A stretch of DNA of 64,000 nucleotides from an uncultured Bacteroides sp. (GTDB lineage: Bacteria > Bacteroidota > Bacteroidia > Bacteroidales > Bacteroidaceae). Each line of letters opens with the position of its first letter. Positions within the stretch are counted from its first letter, which is position 1. Shown in pieces: positions 53,162 to 63,071 of the stretch. The stretch covers positions 3,100,001-3,164,000 of the forward strand of contig NZ_OY782186.1 in the NCBI RefSeq assembly GCF_963677685.1, written 5' to 3'. The notes below the pieces were generated by a model. It worked only from the letters and a program-made list of their open reading frames with translations, was not told where the DNA came from and did not search any database. The position numbers and the translations under genes were made by a program.

Positions 53162-54094
53162 ATGAAAAACAGAATACTCGAGTTAGACTTCCTCAAATGT
53201 GTATTCATAATACTAATGATAATATTCCATTTATCATACTTTGGCGACAAACACCTACTAGTTAAACAATTTGTTTACACATTTCATATGCCGGCTTTTC
53301 TGTTAATATCCGGGTATTTAGTTAATATCCACAAAGACAGAAAACAATTCTTTCACGGAATATTATGGATTTTCATTCCCTATGCTGTTATGGAAACCGG
53401 CTACACAGTAATGGCATCCCTACTTCCAATCAGAGAACACATTGATGAACTTAATATAATACTATTACTCAAAAACATATTAAAAGAACCAATCGGACCA
53501 TATTGGTATCTCCACACCATAATTATTTGTGAAGCGAGCTATTATGCAGTATTTCAATTAAAAAAAATAAATACTAGTGCAAGATTCATTCTATTAGGAC
53601 TTTTATTATACCTATTATCATATCGAAACATAGAGTTCTTAGTGTTTATAAATGGTATCTATTTTCTAATTGGAGCTATAATCCGACAGAGTAAGCTTCC
53701 ATTTTTATCTATTTTCAAATCAACTCTATGGGCTATTATTCCATTAGCTATTCTAAGCTACTATCCTCAAAACCTGAATAGGGCTACTTTAGCCGGATTC
53801 ACTATTACTTTCTTAGTGATAAGTTTGCTAGTAGAAATTCATCGCTATATGCCTAAACAAGTAAAGAAAATAAGCTATTATATTGGGCAGAGAACACTAG
53901 TCATTCTTCTTTTCTCTCCCATCTTTACCATTCTTGCAAAAATATTTATTCCACTATTTTCGTTCGACCCAACAGGGATATGCTTTGCATGTGTAGCAAC
54001 CATTTTTACCGTTGCAGGATGTTTTGCAACCTCATATGTGATGGACTATTTAAAGGTATCTCGTTTATTTTTTGGAAAAGAAAGAATATTATAA
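53162..54094 (+). CDS. Membrane acyltransferase (acyltransferase-3 family)
   Basis: A 310-residue protein with about ten membrane helices. The start ELDFLKCVFIILMIIFHLSY carries the family's catalytic His region, and FHMPAFLLISGYLVN is a second hallmark. Such enzymes O-acetylate surface polysaccharides. It is AT-rich compared with its neighbours and is flanked by 25-bp direct repeats and an IS-end remnant, which suggests acquisition. No consensus promoter is seen close upstream. Confidence 0.82.
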   Translation: MKNRILELDFLKCVFIILMIIFHLSYFGDKHLLVKQFVYTFHMPAFLLISGYLVNIHKDRKQFFHGILWIFIPYAVMETGYTVMASLLPIREHIDELNIILLLKNILKEPIGPYWYLHTIIICEASYYAVFQLKKINTSARFILLGLLLYLLSYRNIEFLVFINGIYFLIGAIIRQSKLPFLSIFKSTLWAIIPLAILSYYPQNLNRATLAGFTITFLVISLLVEIHRYMPKQVKKISYYIGQRTLVILLFSPIFTILAKIFIPLFSFDPTGICFACVATIFTVAGCFATSYVMDYLKVSRLFFGKERIL

Positions 54095-54227
54095 TAAATC
54101 GCCTGAAGTAAAATGAGGAATGTCAAACAAGGATAAAAGCATAACAATAAAAGAGTTATCTTCTAAAGACTAACCTCTTTACTTTATATTATTTTGCCAT
54201 ATTTCTGCCCAATCGCAAGCAAAGACA

Positions 54228-54252
54228 TTTTTTTTGCCCCTATCTCCCCTCT
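54228..54252 (+). repeat. Right 25-bp direct repeat flanking the acyltransferase segment
   Basis: Same as 52869-52893 except one base. The bases before it do not match the candidate small RNA. Confidence 0.75.
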
Positions 54253-54267
54253 TTCCGATAAAATACA

Positions 54268-54275
54268 TACATTTG
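54268..54275 (+). promoter_or_regulatory. -7 element for the nucleoside permease operon
   Basis: TACATTTG, matching TAnnTTTG, 51 bp upstream of the ATG at 54327. Confidence 0.6.
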
Positions 54276-54326
54276 CAGTTCATGTATCAGAAATCTAAAA
54301 AAAAACATATAAAAAGATTTTAAAAT

Positions 54327-55553
54327 ATGAGCGTAAAGTATCGTTTAATCATCATGAACTTCCTACAGTATGCTATTTGGGGAGCATGGTTAATTTCTTT
54401 GGGAGCCTATCTTGGAGGCGGATTAGAGTTTAGCGGAAGACAAATCGGTAGTTTCTTTGCCACCATGGGAATAGCCTCCCTATTCATGCCCGCTATCATG
54501 GGTATCATAGCAGACAGATGGATTCCCGCTCAAAAGTTATTAGGAATCTGCCATATTATTGGTGCAGCTTTATTGATTGCCGCTGCTCCGCAAACAGAAT
54601 ACTTTCCTCTCTATTCACTAATATTGGCTAGCGTAATGTTCTACATGCCAACGATCTCGCTGTCTAACTCCGTAGCGTACAACGCATTAAGCAAAGCCGG
54701 TTTAGATACCGTAAAAGCCTTCCCTCCTATCCGTGTATGGGGAACAGTCGGTTTTATTTGTGCCATGATAGCGGTAGATTTACTAGGATTCGCTAAATCA
54801 TCCATGCAACTATATACATCAGCGGCTCTAGCACTAGTACTTGGCGCCTACTCTTTCACACTACCTGCATGTCCGATAACTAAAGGGACAAAGAGCCAAT
54901 CATGGGTAGACACTATGGGATTAAGGGCTTTCACACTTTTCAAGCAAAAGAAAATGGCTATTTTTTTCATTTTCTCTATGTTGCTTGGTGTGTCTCTGCA
55001 AATAACAAATGCTTTTGCCAATGATTATCTCACTAACTTCTTTGGAAACAACGAAATATATAAGGGCACTTTCGGAGTGGAACATGCCAATATTTTAATA
55101 TCTCTCTCACAAATGTCGGAAACATTATGTATTTTACTGATTCCTTTTTTCTTAAAAAGATTCGGAATAAAGAATGTGATGCTAATAAGTATGTTTGCGT
55201 GGGTATTGAGATTTGCTCTCCTAGGAACGGGAAATCCCGGAGGAGGTGTATGGATGCTGGTACTGTCAATGTTAGTATACGGAGTAGCATTTGACTTCTT
55301 CAACATTTCCGGTTCTCTTTATGTTGATAAAGAGACAGATCCTTCTATTCGTTCGAGTGCGCAAGGTGTTTTTATGATTATGACTAACGGATTCGGTGCT
55401 TTCTTTGGCTCATACGCTGCCGGAGAAGTGGTAGACAAATATGGTTGGTCGGACTCGTGGTTCATATTCGCAGGATATGCACTAGTCGTAGGAATCTTAT
55501 TTGCACTGATATTCAGGTATAAACATAATCCGCAAGAATTAAAATTAAAATGA
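54327..55553 (+). CDS. MFS nucleoside permease (NupG-like)
   Basis: A 408-residue major facilitator with about twelve helices. YAIWGAWLISLGAYLG near the start and NSVAYNALSKAG, FPPIRVWGTVGFI fit the nucleoside:H+ symporter family. It imports nucleosides. Its stop overlaps the next gene by 4 bp (ATGA), so it heads an operon with the bifunctional nuclease and rsmE. Confidence 0.9.
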   Translation: MSVKYRLIIMNFLQYAIWGAWLISLGAYLGGGLEFSGRQIGSFFATMGIASLFMPAIMGIIADRWIPAQKLLGICHIIGAALLIAAAPQTEYFPLYSLILASVMFYMPTISLSNSVAYNALSKAGLDTVKAFPPIRVWGTVGFICAMIAVDLLGFAKSSMQLYTSAALALVLGAYSFTLPACPITKGTKSQSWVDTMGLRAFTLFKQKKMAIFFIFSMLLGVSLQITNAFANDYLTNFFGNNEIYKGTFGVEHANILISLSQMSETLCILLIPFFLKRFGIKNVMLISMFAWVLRFALLGTGNPGGGVWMLVLSMLVYGVAFDFFNISGSLYVDKETDPSIRSSAQGVFMIMTNGFGAFFGSYAAGEVVDKYGWSDSWFIFAGYALVVGILFALIFRYKHNPQELKLK

Positions 55554-56092
55554 GTAAAAAAATAGAGTTAAAAATATTGGATGTATATAACACGCAAGCG
55601 CAAGCCGCGAATGCCTACGTCTTGATTTTGGAAGAACTCGGAGGCGAACGACAGTTACCTGTCATCATCGGTCCGGGTGAAGCGCATTCAATCTTATTTA
55701 ACCTAAAAAAAATTGACTCACCCCGACCTCTCACGCATGATTTATTTGCCCTGACTCTCGAAAAATTTCATATTACATTAACCGAAATTTTTATATACAG
55801 AGTAGAAGAAGGAATTTTTTACGCCTACCTTTTCCTCAAAGAAGCAGAACAGGAGTACAAAATAGATGCTCGCACCTCCGATGCCGTAGCTCTTGCTATT
55901 CGGCTCCATGCTCCTGTTTACATTGATGAATCCGTATTAGAAGCAGAGTGCCTTACCGCAGAAAGAGAAAGCCAAAAAGATATAAGAGAAGAGAGCCTGC
56001 AAACACTCAAAGAGGCGCTGTCTAAAGCTATAGAGAACGAGAATTATGAATTGGCGGCAATGATCCGTGACGAAATTTTACGAAGAGAATAA
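55550..56092 (+). CDS. Bifunctional nuclease (BFN/DUF151) with UVR motif
   Basis: A 180-residue protein. Residues about 1-130 are the BFN domain (YVLILEELGGERQLPVIIG, DARTSDAVALAIRLHAPVYI). The end (LSKAIENENYELAAMIRDEI) is a UvrB/UvrC-type interaction motif. Members degrade or nick nucleic acids or act in stress. It overlaps the permease gene by 4 bp and lies 3 bp before rsmE. Confidence 0.9.
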   Translation: MSKKIELKILDVYNTQAQAANAYVLILEELGGERQLPVIIGPGEAHSILFNLKKIDSPRPLTHDLFALTLEKFHITLTEIFIYRVEEGIFYAYLFLKEAEQEYKIDARTSDAVALAIRLHAPVYIDESVLEAECLTAERESQKDIREESLQTLKEALSKAIENENYELAAMIRDEILRRE

Positions 56093-56095
56093 GAT

Positions 56096-56791
56096 ATGCA
56101 CGTTTTTTACACACCTGATATACTAACAAATCCGGAACTACCGAAAGAAGAAGCAGCACATTGTATTCGCGTACTACGACTCTCAACAGGAGATGAGATC
56201 ACTCTGACCGATGGGAAAGGAAACTTTTATCTGGCAGAAATAACAGCAGCAAGCAACAAGCGCTGCTCCGTCATCATAAAGGAGACGAAACCACAAGAAA
56301 CCTTGTGGCATGGGCATTTACATATAGCTATGGCGCCGACCAAAAATATGGATCGAAACGAATGGTTTGCCGAAAAAGCGACCGAAATAGGACTTGACGA
56401 GCTAACTTTTCTAAACTGTCGATACTCCGAAAGAAAAGTGATTAAAACTGAGCGCATTGAGAAAATATTGATTTCTGCGATCAAACAATCTCTAAAAGCA
56501 CGCCTTCCTAAACTCAATAAGATGACAGACTTTGATAAGTTTATCGCTCAGGATTTTATAGGGCAAAAATTTATAGCACATTGCTATGAAGGAGAGAAGC
56601 CTTTCTTGAAAGATATAGTGAAGGCAAACGAGGATGCTCTTGTGCTAATTGGTCCTGAAGGTGATTTCAGTGAAGAAGAAGTCAGTAAAGCCATAGCAAA
56701 AGGATTTATTCCCATCAGCCTAGGCAAATCTCGCCTGCGAACAGAAACAGCGGCTTTAGTAGCATGCCATACTTTAATACTAACAAACTAA
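56096..56791 (+). CDS. rsmE: 16S rRNA m3U1498 methyltransferase
   Basis: A 231-residue SPOUT methyltransferase. The N-terminal PUA-like part has EEAAHCIRVLRLSTGDEITL, and the knotted SAM-binding end has LVLIGPEGDFSEEEV and ISLGKSRLRTETAALVACH. KATEIGLDE is another family signature. Located in the same operon, 3 bp after the nuclease gene. Confidence 0.95.
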   Translation: MHVFYTPDILTNPELPKEEAAHCIRVLRLSTGDEITLTDGKGNFYLAEITAASNKRCSVIIKETKPQETLWHGHLHIAMAPTKNMDRNEWFAEKATEIGLDELTFLNCRYSERKVIKTERIEKILISAIKQSLKARLPKLNKMTDFDKFIAQDFIGQKFIAHCYEGEKPFLKDIVKANEDALVLIGPEGDFSEEEVSKAIAKGFIPISLGKSRLRTETAALVACHTLILTN

Positions 56792-56803
56792 AATTTATAT
56801 CCC

Positions 56804-58294
56804 ATGAAAAGAAAAAACATTTATCAGTCTTTAATGTTACTTTTATTAGTCGCATTCTTAGCCGCTTGTTCCAAGAAAACGGATTATACCAACGTTATAC
56901 CGGCTGACGCATCTGCTGTAGCCGGAGTCAATTTAAAATCTCTTGCTACCAAATCAGGGTTAAATGATGTGGAAAACAAAGAGTTTAAACAGAAACTTAC
57001 GGATGCCATTAAAAACGGTTTAAGTGCAACTGCTTTCAAGCAAATGGAAAAAATCATAGACAATCCAATAGAGAGTGGCATTGATTTTAGTGAACCAATC
57101 TACTTTTTCACTGCCCGTACCCTACCTTTTCCTGCACTCACCATGAAAGTATCTGATATAGAGAAAGTTCATGCAACTCTGGAAGCTATGGCTTCAGAAC
57201 ATGTTTGTCAACCAACAGTTAAAGTAGACGGATATGACTTCACCACTTTTGCCGATGGTACACTATGTGCCTACACCAAGAATACAATGCTCATCGTTTC
57301 GTCTATCCCCTCTTCACAAGTTGAATCAGTAAAAAAGACTCTCTCAGCACTAATAAAACAAGATGCGGAAAAGAGCGTCGTTAAGAACAAAGGATTCATA
57401 AAGATGAGAGAGCAAAAAGGAGATCTAATATTTTTTGCCTCAATGCGCGATTTGCCCTCCAGCTATGCTAAACAGATAAAATTCGGACTTTCGGAAGAAT
57501 TAGATATGAGCCAGCTATTTATTTTGGGCGATCTCAATTTTGAAAAAGGAAAAATAAGTCTGAAATATGAAACTTATACGGAAGATAAAGAGCTGTTAGT
57601 TCAACTAAAAAAACAGGAAAAGGCCTTTGGTACTTTAAAAGGTTCTCTCATCTCACATTTTCCAGCCTCATCAGTGGCGTATATGACCGTCAATACTAAA
57701 GGAGAAGATTTCTATAAACTGCTATCTGAAAATAAAGGCTTTTTAAACTCCTTCATCGGTGCAGAAAGAAGTGAAATAAAAAAATTAATCACTCACATTG
57801 ACGGCGAAGTTGCCGTTGCCGTTACAGGTGTTTCATTGTTTGGAATGCCCTCATTCATAGCCTATGCTGAGATAAACGATGAAGTAGCCATCAGCGCTTT
57901 AAAAAAATATGCTGCTTTATCCAGGATGCCCATGTATGTAGGACAAAGTGGAAAATCAGTTTATATTACTAATGATAAAAATCTTATGGCACTTGCCGGA
58001 AAAAAGCAAGAGGAATCTCTCAAGGAGGCTACTTTTGCGTCAAACATAAAAGGAAACGCCTATTATATGGTTATCAACGCAGAAGCATTACTGAAATTAC
58101 CTCTAATAAAGAGCCTCTCCAACTTTGGAGAAGAGTTTGGCATGTACCACAATTTGGCTTCACAGATCTCATACATGGAGTTTCGTGGAGTCAGTAACGG
58201 TAAAGGAGAAGTAAATCTGGCACTACAGAATAAAGACAAAAATGCTCTTAAACAAATAGTAGGCTTTGCCAAACAATTTATCGGACTACAATAA
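56804..58294 (+). CDS. DUF4836 family lipoprotein
   Basis: A 496-residue lipoprotein with lipobox LAAC at about residues 19-22. The mature protein begins TDYTNVIPADASAVAGVNLK, the family's typical start, and is a large alpha/beta protein with repeats of AYMTVNTKG-type strands. Function unknown; common in Bacteroidetes. It lies 12 bp after rsmE and 15 bp before the ABC ATPase gene, so it is in the same operon. Confidence 0.88.
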   Translation: MKRKNIYQSLMLLLLVAFLAACSKKTDYTNVIPADASAVAGVNLKSLATKSGLNDVENKEFKQKLTDAIKNGLSATAFKQMEKIIDNPIESGIDFSEPIYFFTARTLPFPALTMKVSDIEKVHATLEAMASEHVCQPTVKVDGYDFTTFADGTLCAYTKNTMLIVSSIPSSQVESVKKTLSALIKQDAEKSVVKNKGFIKMREQKGDLIFFASMRDLPSSYAKQIKFGLSEELDMSQLFILGDLNFEKGKISLKYETYTEDKELLVQLKKQEKAFGTLKGSLISHFPASSVAYMTVNTKGEDFYKLLSENKGFLNSFIGAERSEIKKLITHIDGEVAVAVTGVSLFGMPSFIAYAEINDEVAISALKKYAALSRMPMYVGQSGKSVYITNDKNLMALAGKKQEESLKEATFASNIKGNAYYMVINAEALLKLPLIKSLSNFGEEFGMYHNLASQISYMEFRGVSNGKGEVNLALQNKDKNALKQIVGFAKQFIGLQ

Positions 58295-58309
58295 TTATGT
58301 TCATAAAGT

Positions 58310-58954
58310 ATGAATAGTATCCACTTACAGCAAACACTGCCTTCAGTGTTTGCTGAACGAGACAAGATCACCTCAGATGTATGGCATCAAGATCTCACCT
58401 TATCAAAAAACAAAATCTGTTTGATAGAAGCTGCTTCGGGAACTGGAAAATCGTCCCTTTGTAGCTTCATCTACGGCTACCGAGATGATTATCAAGGTAT
58501 TATTTGTTTTAATGATGAAAACATTAAGGCCTTAAGAATTAAAGAATGGGTGGAATTAAGGAAGCATTCCATCAGCATGTTGTTTCAAGACTTAAGACTA
58601 TTCACAGAACTTACAGCCTTGGAAAACATACAATTAAAAAACAATCTAACCGGATATAAAGGCAAAAAGGAGATTATAAGTTATTTCAAGGCTCTCAACA
58701 TAGAAGATAAACTCTATGCTAAAGTAGGAAAACTCTCTTTTGGTCAGCAACAACGAGTAGCCTTCATTCGAGCTCTTTGTCAACCTTTCGACTTCATTTT
58801 TTTGGATGAGCCTATCAGCCATTTGGACGATGTAAACGGAAAGATTATGGGAGAGCTACTCACAGAAGAGAGTAGAAAGCAAGGTGCAGGAGTTATAGTG
58901 ACATCTATTGGCAAGCACATCACCCTAAACTACAATAAGATACTACAACTTTAA
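58310..58954 (+). CDS. ABC transporter ATP-binding protein
   Basis: A 214-residue ATPase. Walker A is AASGTGKSSL, the signature loop is LSFGQQQRVAFIRAL, Walker B is FIFLDEPISHLDD. SMLFQDLRLFTELTALENI includes the Q-loop. The class is MacB/LolD/FtsE-like, fitting the permease that follows 40 bp later. Substrate unknown; lipoprotein release or an envelope process is likely by family. Confidence 0.92.
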   Translation: MNSIHLQQTLPSVFAERDKITSDVWHQDLTLSKNKICLIEAASGTGKSSLCSFIYGYRDDYQGIICFNDENIKALRIKEWVELRKHSISMLFQDLRLFTELTALENIQLKNNLTGYKGKKEIISYFKALNIEDKLYAKVGKLSFGQQQRVAFIRALCQPFDFIFLDEPISHLDDVNGKIMGELLTEESRKQGAGVIVTSIGKHITLNYNKILQL

Positions 58955-58994
58955 GAAAAAATTGAATTTGTAATTTACATAATAGCAAATCAGC

Positions 58995-60197
58995 ATGAAA
59001 CTTCTCTGGAAACTTCTCCGTCAACATGTAAGCGCAGGTCAATTAGCCGGTTTTTTCCTAGCAAATCTGTTTGGAATGATCATCGTACTCTTAAGCATTC
59101 AATTTTATACAGATGTCATTCCGGTATTCACAAAAAGCGATTCTTTCATGAAGAAAGAATACCTCATTGCAACCAAAAAGATCAGTGCCATTGGCTCATT
59201 TGCAGGTAAAAACAATACTTTTTCTGATGAAGATTTGCAAGCATTGAAAAAACAATCATTCACCAAAAATATAGGGGCTTTCACCTCTTCACAATTTAAA
59301 GTCTCAGCAGGTTTTGGAATGGAAAAGGCAGGAATTCGTCTATCTACAGAGATGTTTTTTGAATCTGTACCGGATAAATTTGTTGACATAAAACTCGACA
59401 AATGGCATTTTAACAAAAACGCTGACATAATACCTATCATTATTCCTCGAAACTACTTAAACTTATATAATTTCGGCTTTGCTCAAGCTCGCAATTTACC
59501 TAAATTATCAGAAGGACTCATGGGGTTAATTCAAATGGATATTAGACTAAGAGGGAACGGAAAAACAGCACAATACAAAGGAATGATTGTCGGTTTTTCA
59601 AACAGATTAAACACCATCTTAGTGCCTGAAGAGTTTATGAAATGGGCTAATAACGAGTTTGCCCCTAATGCCAAAGCGCAACCATCGCGTATCATTATAG
59701 AGGTTGATAATCCGGCTGATGCCTCTATCGCAAAATACTTTCAACAAAAAGGATATGAAACAGAAAATGACAAGCTGGATGCCGGTAAAACGACTTATTT
59801 CCTAAGCGTGATCACCGGGATAGTATTAGGAATAGGGCTGTTCATAAGCGCTCTATCTTTTTACATCCTAATGTTAAGCATATTCTTGTTACTACAAAAA
59901 AACACAACTAAATTAGAGAGTTTGTTGCTTATAGGCTACAGTCCAACGCAAGTAGCAATCCCCTATCAGGTACTCACACTGATACTTAATCTCATCGTCT
60001 TATTGATAAGTATTGTAACCGTTTCATGGATGCGTGGTTATTACACTAAAATATTGACAGAACTTTTCCCACAAATGGAAATCGGATTGCTTTGGCCTGC
60101 AATTGTAACAGGGGGTATTCTATTTGCAATAGTTTCGCTACTGAATATCATTGCAATAAAAAAGAAAATAGCTTCTATATGGATGCACAAAGCTTGA
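58995..60197 (+). CDS. ABC transporter permease (FtsX/LolC-like)
   Basis: A 400-residue permease: one N-terminal helix (LAGFFLANLFGMIIVLLSIQ), a periplasmic domain of about 230 residues and three C-terminal helices (FLSVITGIVLGIGLFISAL; TLILNLIVLLISIVTVSW; LLWPAIVTGGILFAIVSLL). This is the type VII ABC (MacB-like) topology. It works with the ATPase upstream. Confidence 0.88.
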   Translation: MKLLWKLLRQHVSAGQLAGFFLANLFGMIIVLLSIQFYTDVIPVFTKSDSFMKKEYLIATKKISAIGSFAGKNNTFSDEDLQALKKQSFTKNIGAFTSSQFKVSAGFGMEKAGIRLSTEMFFESVPDKFVDIKLDKWHFNKNADIIPIIIPRNYLNLYNFGFAQARNLPKLSEGLMGLIQMDIRLRGNGKTAQYKGMIVGFSNRLNTILVPEEFMKWANNEFAPNAKAQPSRIIIEVDNPADASIAKYFQQKGYETENDKLDAGKTTYFLSVITGIVLGIGLFISALSFYILMLSIFLLLQKNTTKLESLLLIGYSPTQVAIPYQVLTLILNLIVLLISIVTVSWMRGYYTKILTELFPQMEIGLLWPAIVTGGILFAIVSLLNIIAIKKKIASIWMHKA

Positions 60198-60223
60198 TTC
60201 TTCTATAGAAAAAAGTACGCTAT

Positions 60224-60268
60224 TATGATCTTTTTTATATCTTTGTAAAAACTATAAAAAAGATCATA
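60224..60268 (+). promoter_or_regulatory. Palindromic promoter region of miaA
   Basis: TATGATCTTTTTTATA (60224-60239) is exactly mirrored at 60253-60268, ending on the A of the miaA start codon. The -7 element TATCTTTG (60238-60245) overlaps the left arm. Transcription would start near 60252, so the left arm is mostly not transcribed; an operator role fits better than an RNA hairpin. Confidence 0.7.
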
Positions 60269-61182
60269 TGCCTGTTCATGATTTCATCACTATTCTGGGT
60301 CCTACAGCTTCAGGTAAAACACCTTTTGCGGCTACATTAGCCTATGAATTGAACACTGAAATCATTAGCGCCGATTCACGCCAGATATATAGAGGTATGG
60401 ATTTAGGAACAGGCAAAGATATTGCGGACTATACCGTTAACGGGGTTCAAATTCCTTATCACCTCATCGACATTGCTGATCCTGGATATAAATATAATGT
60501 CTTTGAGTTTCAACGTGATTTCTTAAAAGCATATGAGGAGATTAAACAAAAAGGGAAATTACCTGTTTTATGCGGAGGAACAGGTTTATATCTTGAAGCT
60601 GTATTAAAAGGGTACAAGCTAATCCCTGTACCGGAAAATCCTGAACTTAGAGATCGTTTGTCAGCCAAAAGCCTTGAAGAGTTGACTGAAATTCTGAAGA
60701 AATACAAAACATTGCATAACTCCACAGACGTGGATACAGCAAAACGAGCTATTCGAGCCATTGAAATAGAAGAATACTATGCTACGAATACTTTTGAAAA
60801 AAGAGAATTTCCCTCATTAAACAGCTTGATCATCGGTATTGATATTGACAGAGAGTTACGTCGAGAAAAAATCACCAAAAGGCTTTCGCAAAGGTTGGAA
60901 GAGGGCATGGTAGATGAAATTAAGACTCTATTAGCTAAAGGGATTAGCGCTGATGATTTGATTTATTACGGACTCGAATACAAATACCTGACGTTATACG
61001 TTACGGGAAAGCTTAGCTATAACGAGATGTTTACACAACTTGAAATAGCTATTCATCAATTTGCCAAACGGCAGATGACTTGGTTTAGAGGCATGGAGCG
61101 CCGAGGATTTTCAATCCATTGGATCAAAGCTTCATTACCTATGGAAGAAAAGATAAAAGAAGTTAGACGATTAATGGAGTGA
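60268..61182 (+). CDS. miaA: tRNA dimethylallyltransferase
   Basis: A 304-residue enzyme adding an isopentenyl group to A37 of tRNAs reading UNN codons. P-loop LGPTASGKTPFAATLA; SADSRQIYRGMDLGTGKD; PYHLIDIADP; GGTGLYLEAVLKG; and the C-terminal QFAKRQMTWFRG. Full length. It begins a block with the diacylglycerol kinase gene 1 bp after its stop. Confidence 0.95.
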   Translation: MPVHDFITILGPTASGKTPFAATLAYELNTEIISADSRQIYRGMDLGTGKDIADYTVNGVQIPYHLIDIADPGYKYNVFEFQRDFLKAYEEIKQKGKLPVLCGGTGLYLEAVLKGYKLIPVPENPELRDRLSAKSLEELTEILKKYKTLHNSTDVDTAKRAIRAIEIEEYYATNTFEKREFPSLNSLIIGIDIDRELRREKITKRLSQRLEEGMVDEIKTLLAKGISADDLIYYGLEYKYLTLYVTGKLSYNEMFTQLEIAIHQFAKRQMTWFRGMERRGFSIHWIKASLPMEEKIKEVRRLME

Positions 61183-61183
61183 T

Positions 61184-62110
61184 ATGAGTGTAGAACCAGA
61201 CAAATGGGGAGTTATATATAACCCCAAGGCCGGGACACGCAAGGTGAAAAAACGGTGGAAAGAGATAAAGGAATACATGGATAGTAAGAATGTAGCTTAT
61301 GACTATGTACAGTCTGAAGGGTTTGGTTCGGTAGAGCGCTTAGCTGGGATTCTGTCCAATAATGGCTACCGCACTATCGTAGTGGTAGGTGGAGACGGGG
61401 CACTGAATGATGTCATTAATGGTATTATGAACTCTAACGCATTAAACAAAAGTGACATTGCTATCGGAATCATCCCAAACGGAATTGGTAATGATTTTGC
61501 TCGATACTGGGAGCTAAACCTAGAATACAAAGAAGCCGTTGACTGGATTATCAATAATCGCAGAAAAAAAATAGATGTAGGATATTGCAACTTCTATGAT
61601 GGCACGCAGCATATTCGCCGTTATTTTTTAAACGCAGTCAATATAGGACTCGGAGCACGTATCGTGAAAATTACCGACCAGACAAAACGTTTTTGGGGAG
61701 TCAAATTTTTATCTTATCTAGCTGCTCTATTTTTACTCTTCTTCGAAAGGAAGTTATACCGTACACATATCAAAATTAACGACGAGCATATACGTGGACG
61801 TGTTATGACTGTTTGCGTAGGTAATGCAAGCGGCTATGGACAGACCCCAAGCGCAGTGCCTTATAATGGTTGGCTAGATGTTTCTGTAATTCATCGGCCT
61901 GAACTATTGCAAGTCATCGCTGGATTATGGATGCTTATCCAAGGTAGAATACTTAATCATAAAACGGTAAAATCATACCGTACAAAGAGAGTAAGGGTAC
62001 TTCGCGCGCGTAACGCCTCAGTAGACTTAGACGGCCGTTTGCTGCCAAAACACTTTCCGATTGACATCGGAATTATTCCGGAAGCCATTACTCTAATTAT
62101 TCCCAATTAA
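61184..62110 (+). CDS. Diacylglycerol/lipid kinase family protein
   Basis: A 308-residue kinase with the DAGK catalytic domain: VIYNPKAGTRKVKKRW, then VVVGGDGALNDVINGIM (nucleotide-binding GGDG) and GIIPNGIGNDFARYW. The C-terminal part is beta-rich, as in YegS/DgkB. Likely phosphorylates diacylglycerol or a related lipid at the membrane. Its neighbours miaA and kdsA lie within 1 and 15 bp. Confidence 0.93.
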   Translation: MSVEPDKWGVIYNPKAGTRKVKKRWKEIKEYMDSKNVAYDYVQSEGFGSVERLAGILSNNGYRTIVVVGGDGALNDVINGIMNSNALNKSDIAIGIIPNGIGNDFARYWELNLEYKEAVDWIINNRRKKIDVGYCNFYDGTQHIRRYFLNAVNIGLGARIVKITDQTKRFWGVKFLSYLAALFLLFFERKLYRTHIKINDEHIRGRVMTVCVGNASGYGQTPSAVPYNGWLDVSVIHRPELLQVIAGLWMLIQGRILNHKTVKSYRTKRVRVLRARNASVDLDGRLLPKHFPIDIGIIPEAITLIIPN

Positions 62111-62125
62111 CTCAATTGATAGAAA

Positions 62126-62935
62126 ATGAATATAGAAGATTTAAAGCGTAGTAAATCAGAAAACTTTTTCCTACTCGCAGGACCATGTGTGATTGAAGGC
62201 GAAGATATGGCCATGCGTATAGCTGAACGCATTGTAAAAATGACTAATAAACTGAATATACCTTATGTATTTAAAGGTTCATACAGAAAAGCCAACCGCT
62301 CCAGATTAGACTCTTTCATGGGGATAGGTGATGAAAAAGCACTCAAGATTCTGAAAAAAGTGAATAATACTTTCGGAATACCGACAGTAACTGACATACA
62401 CACAGCAGAAGAAGCAGCCATGGCAGCTGAATATACGGATATATTACAGATACCCGCCTTTCTGTGCAGGCAAACAGATTTATTGGTTGCAGCGGCCAAG
62501 ACAGGCAAAATAGTAAACATCAAAAAGGGACAGTTTTTAGCTCCGCTAGCAATGCAATTTGCTGCTGATAAAGTGGTAGAAGCCGGAAATAAAAATGTGA
62601 TGATTACCGAGCGAGGAACTACATTCGGCTACCAAGATTTAGTAGTAGATTTTCGCGGAATACCTGAAATGAAAACATTTGGTTTCCCTGTTATCATGGA
62701 TGTTACCCACTCTTTACAACAACCGAATCAAACGAGTGGTGTTACCGGTGGTATGCCTCAACTAATAGAAACCATTGCTAAAGCAGGAATTGCTGTAGGA
62801 GCGGACGGCTTATTTATCGAAACTCATGAAAATCCTGCTATTGCAAAAAGCGATGGAGCAAATATGCTTCAGTTAGATTTACTAGAAGGATTACTAACCA
62901 AGTTAGTGCGCCTACAAGCTGCAATTAGAGATTAA
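62126..62935 (+). CDS. kdsA: 3-deoxy-8-phosphooctulonate synthase
   Basis: A 269-residue Kdo-8-phosphate synthase, joining arabinose 5-phosphate and PEP for lipid A core synthesis. Motifs: LLAGPCVIEGEDMAMRIAER, FKGSYRKANRSRLDSFMG, DILQIPAFLCRQTDL, ITERGTTFGYQDLVVDFRG, and VTHSLQQPNQ. Presence of Kdo synthesis is normal for Bacteroides lipopolysaccharide. Confidence 0.96.
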   Translation: MNIEDLKRSKSENFFLLAGPCVIEGEDMAMRIAERIVKMTNKLNIPYVFKGSYRKANRSRLDSFMGIGDEKALKILKKVNNTFGIPTVTDIHTAEEAAMAAEYTDILQIPAFLCRQTDLLVAAAKTGKIVNIKKGQFLAPLAMQFAADKVVEAGNKNVMITERGTTFGYQDLVVDFRGIPEMKTFGFPVIMDVTHSLQQPNQTSGVTGGMPQLIETIAKAGIAVGADGLFIETHENPAIAKSDGANMLQLDLLEGLLTKLVRLQAAIRD

Positions 62936-63071
62936 GCAATCCTTTTTTAGGATAGCAACAGAAAGCAGCAAAAATTTTACCTATAAAAAAGGAAGAGCGT
63001 TATGTGATTTATAAAGAGTCATAGACGACATATTTAGTGCTAAAAGGAAATAATTTTAATTTTAAAAAATA

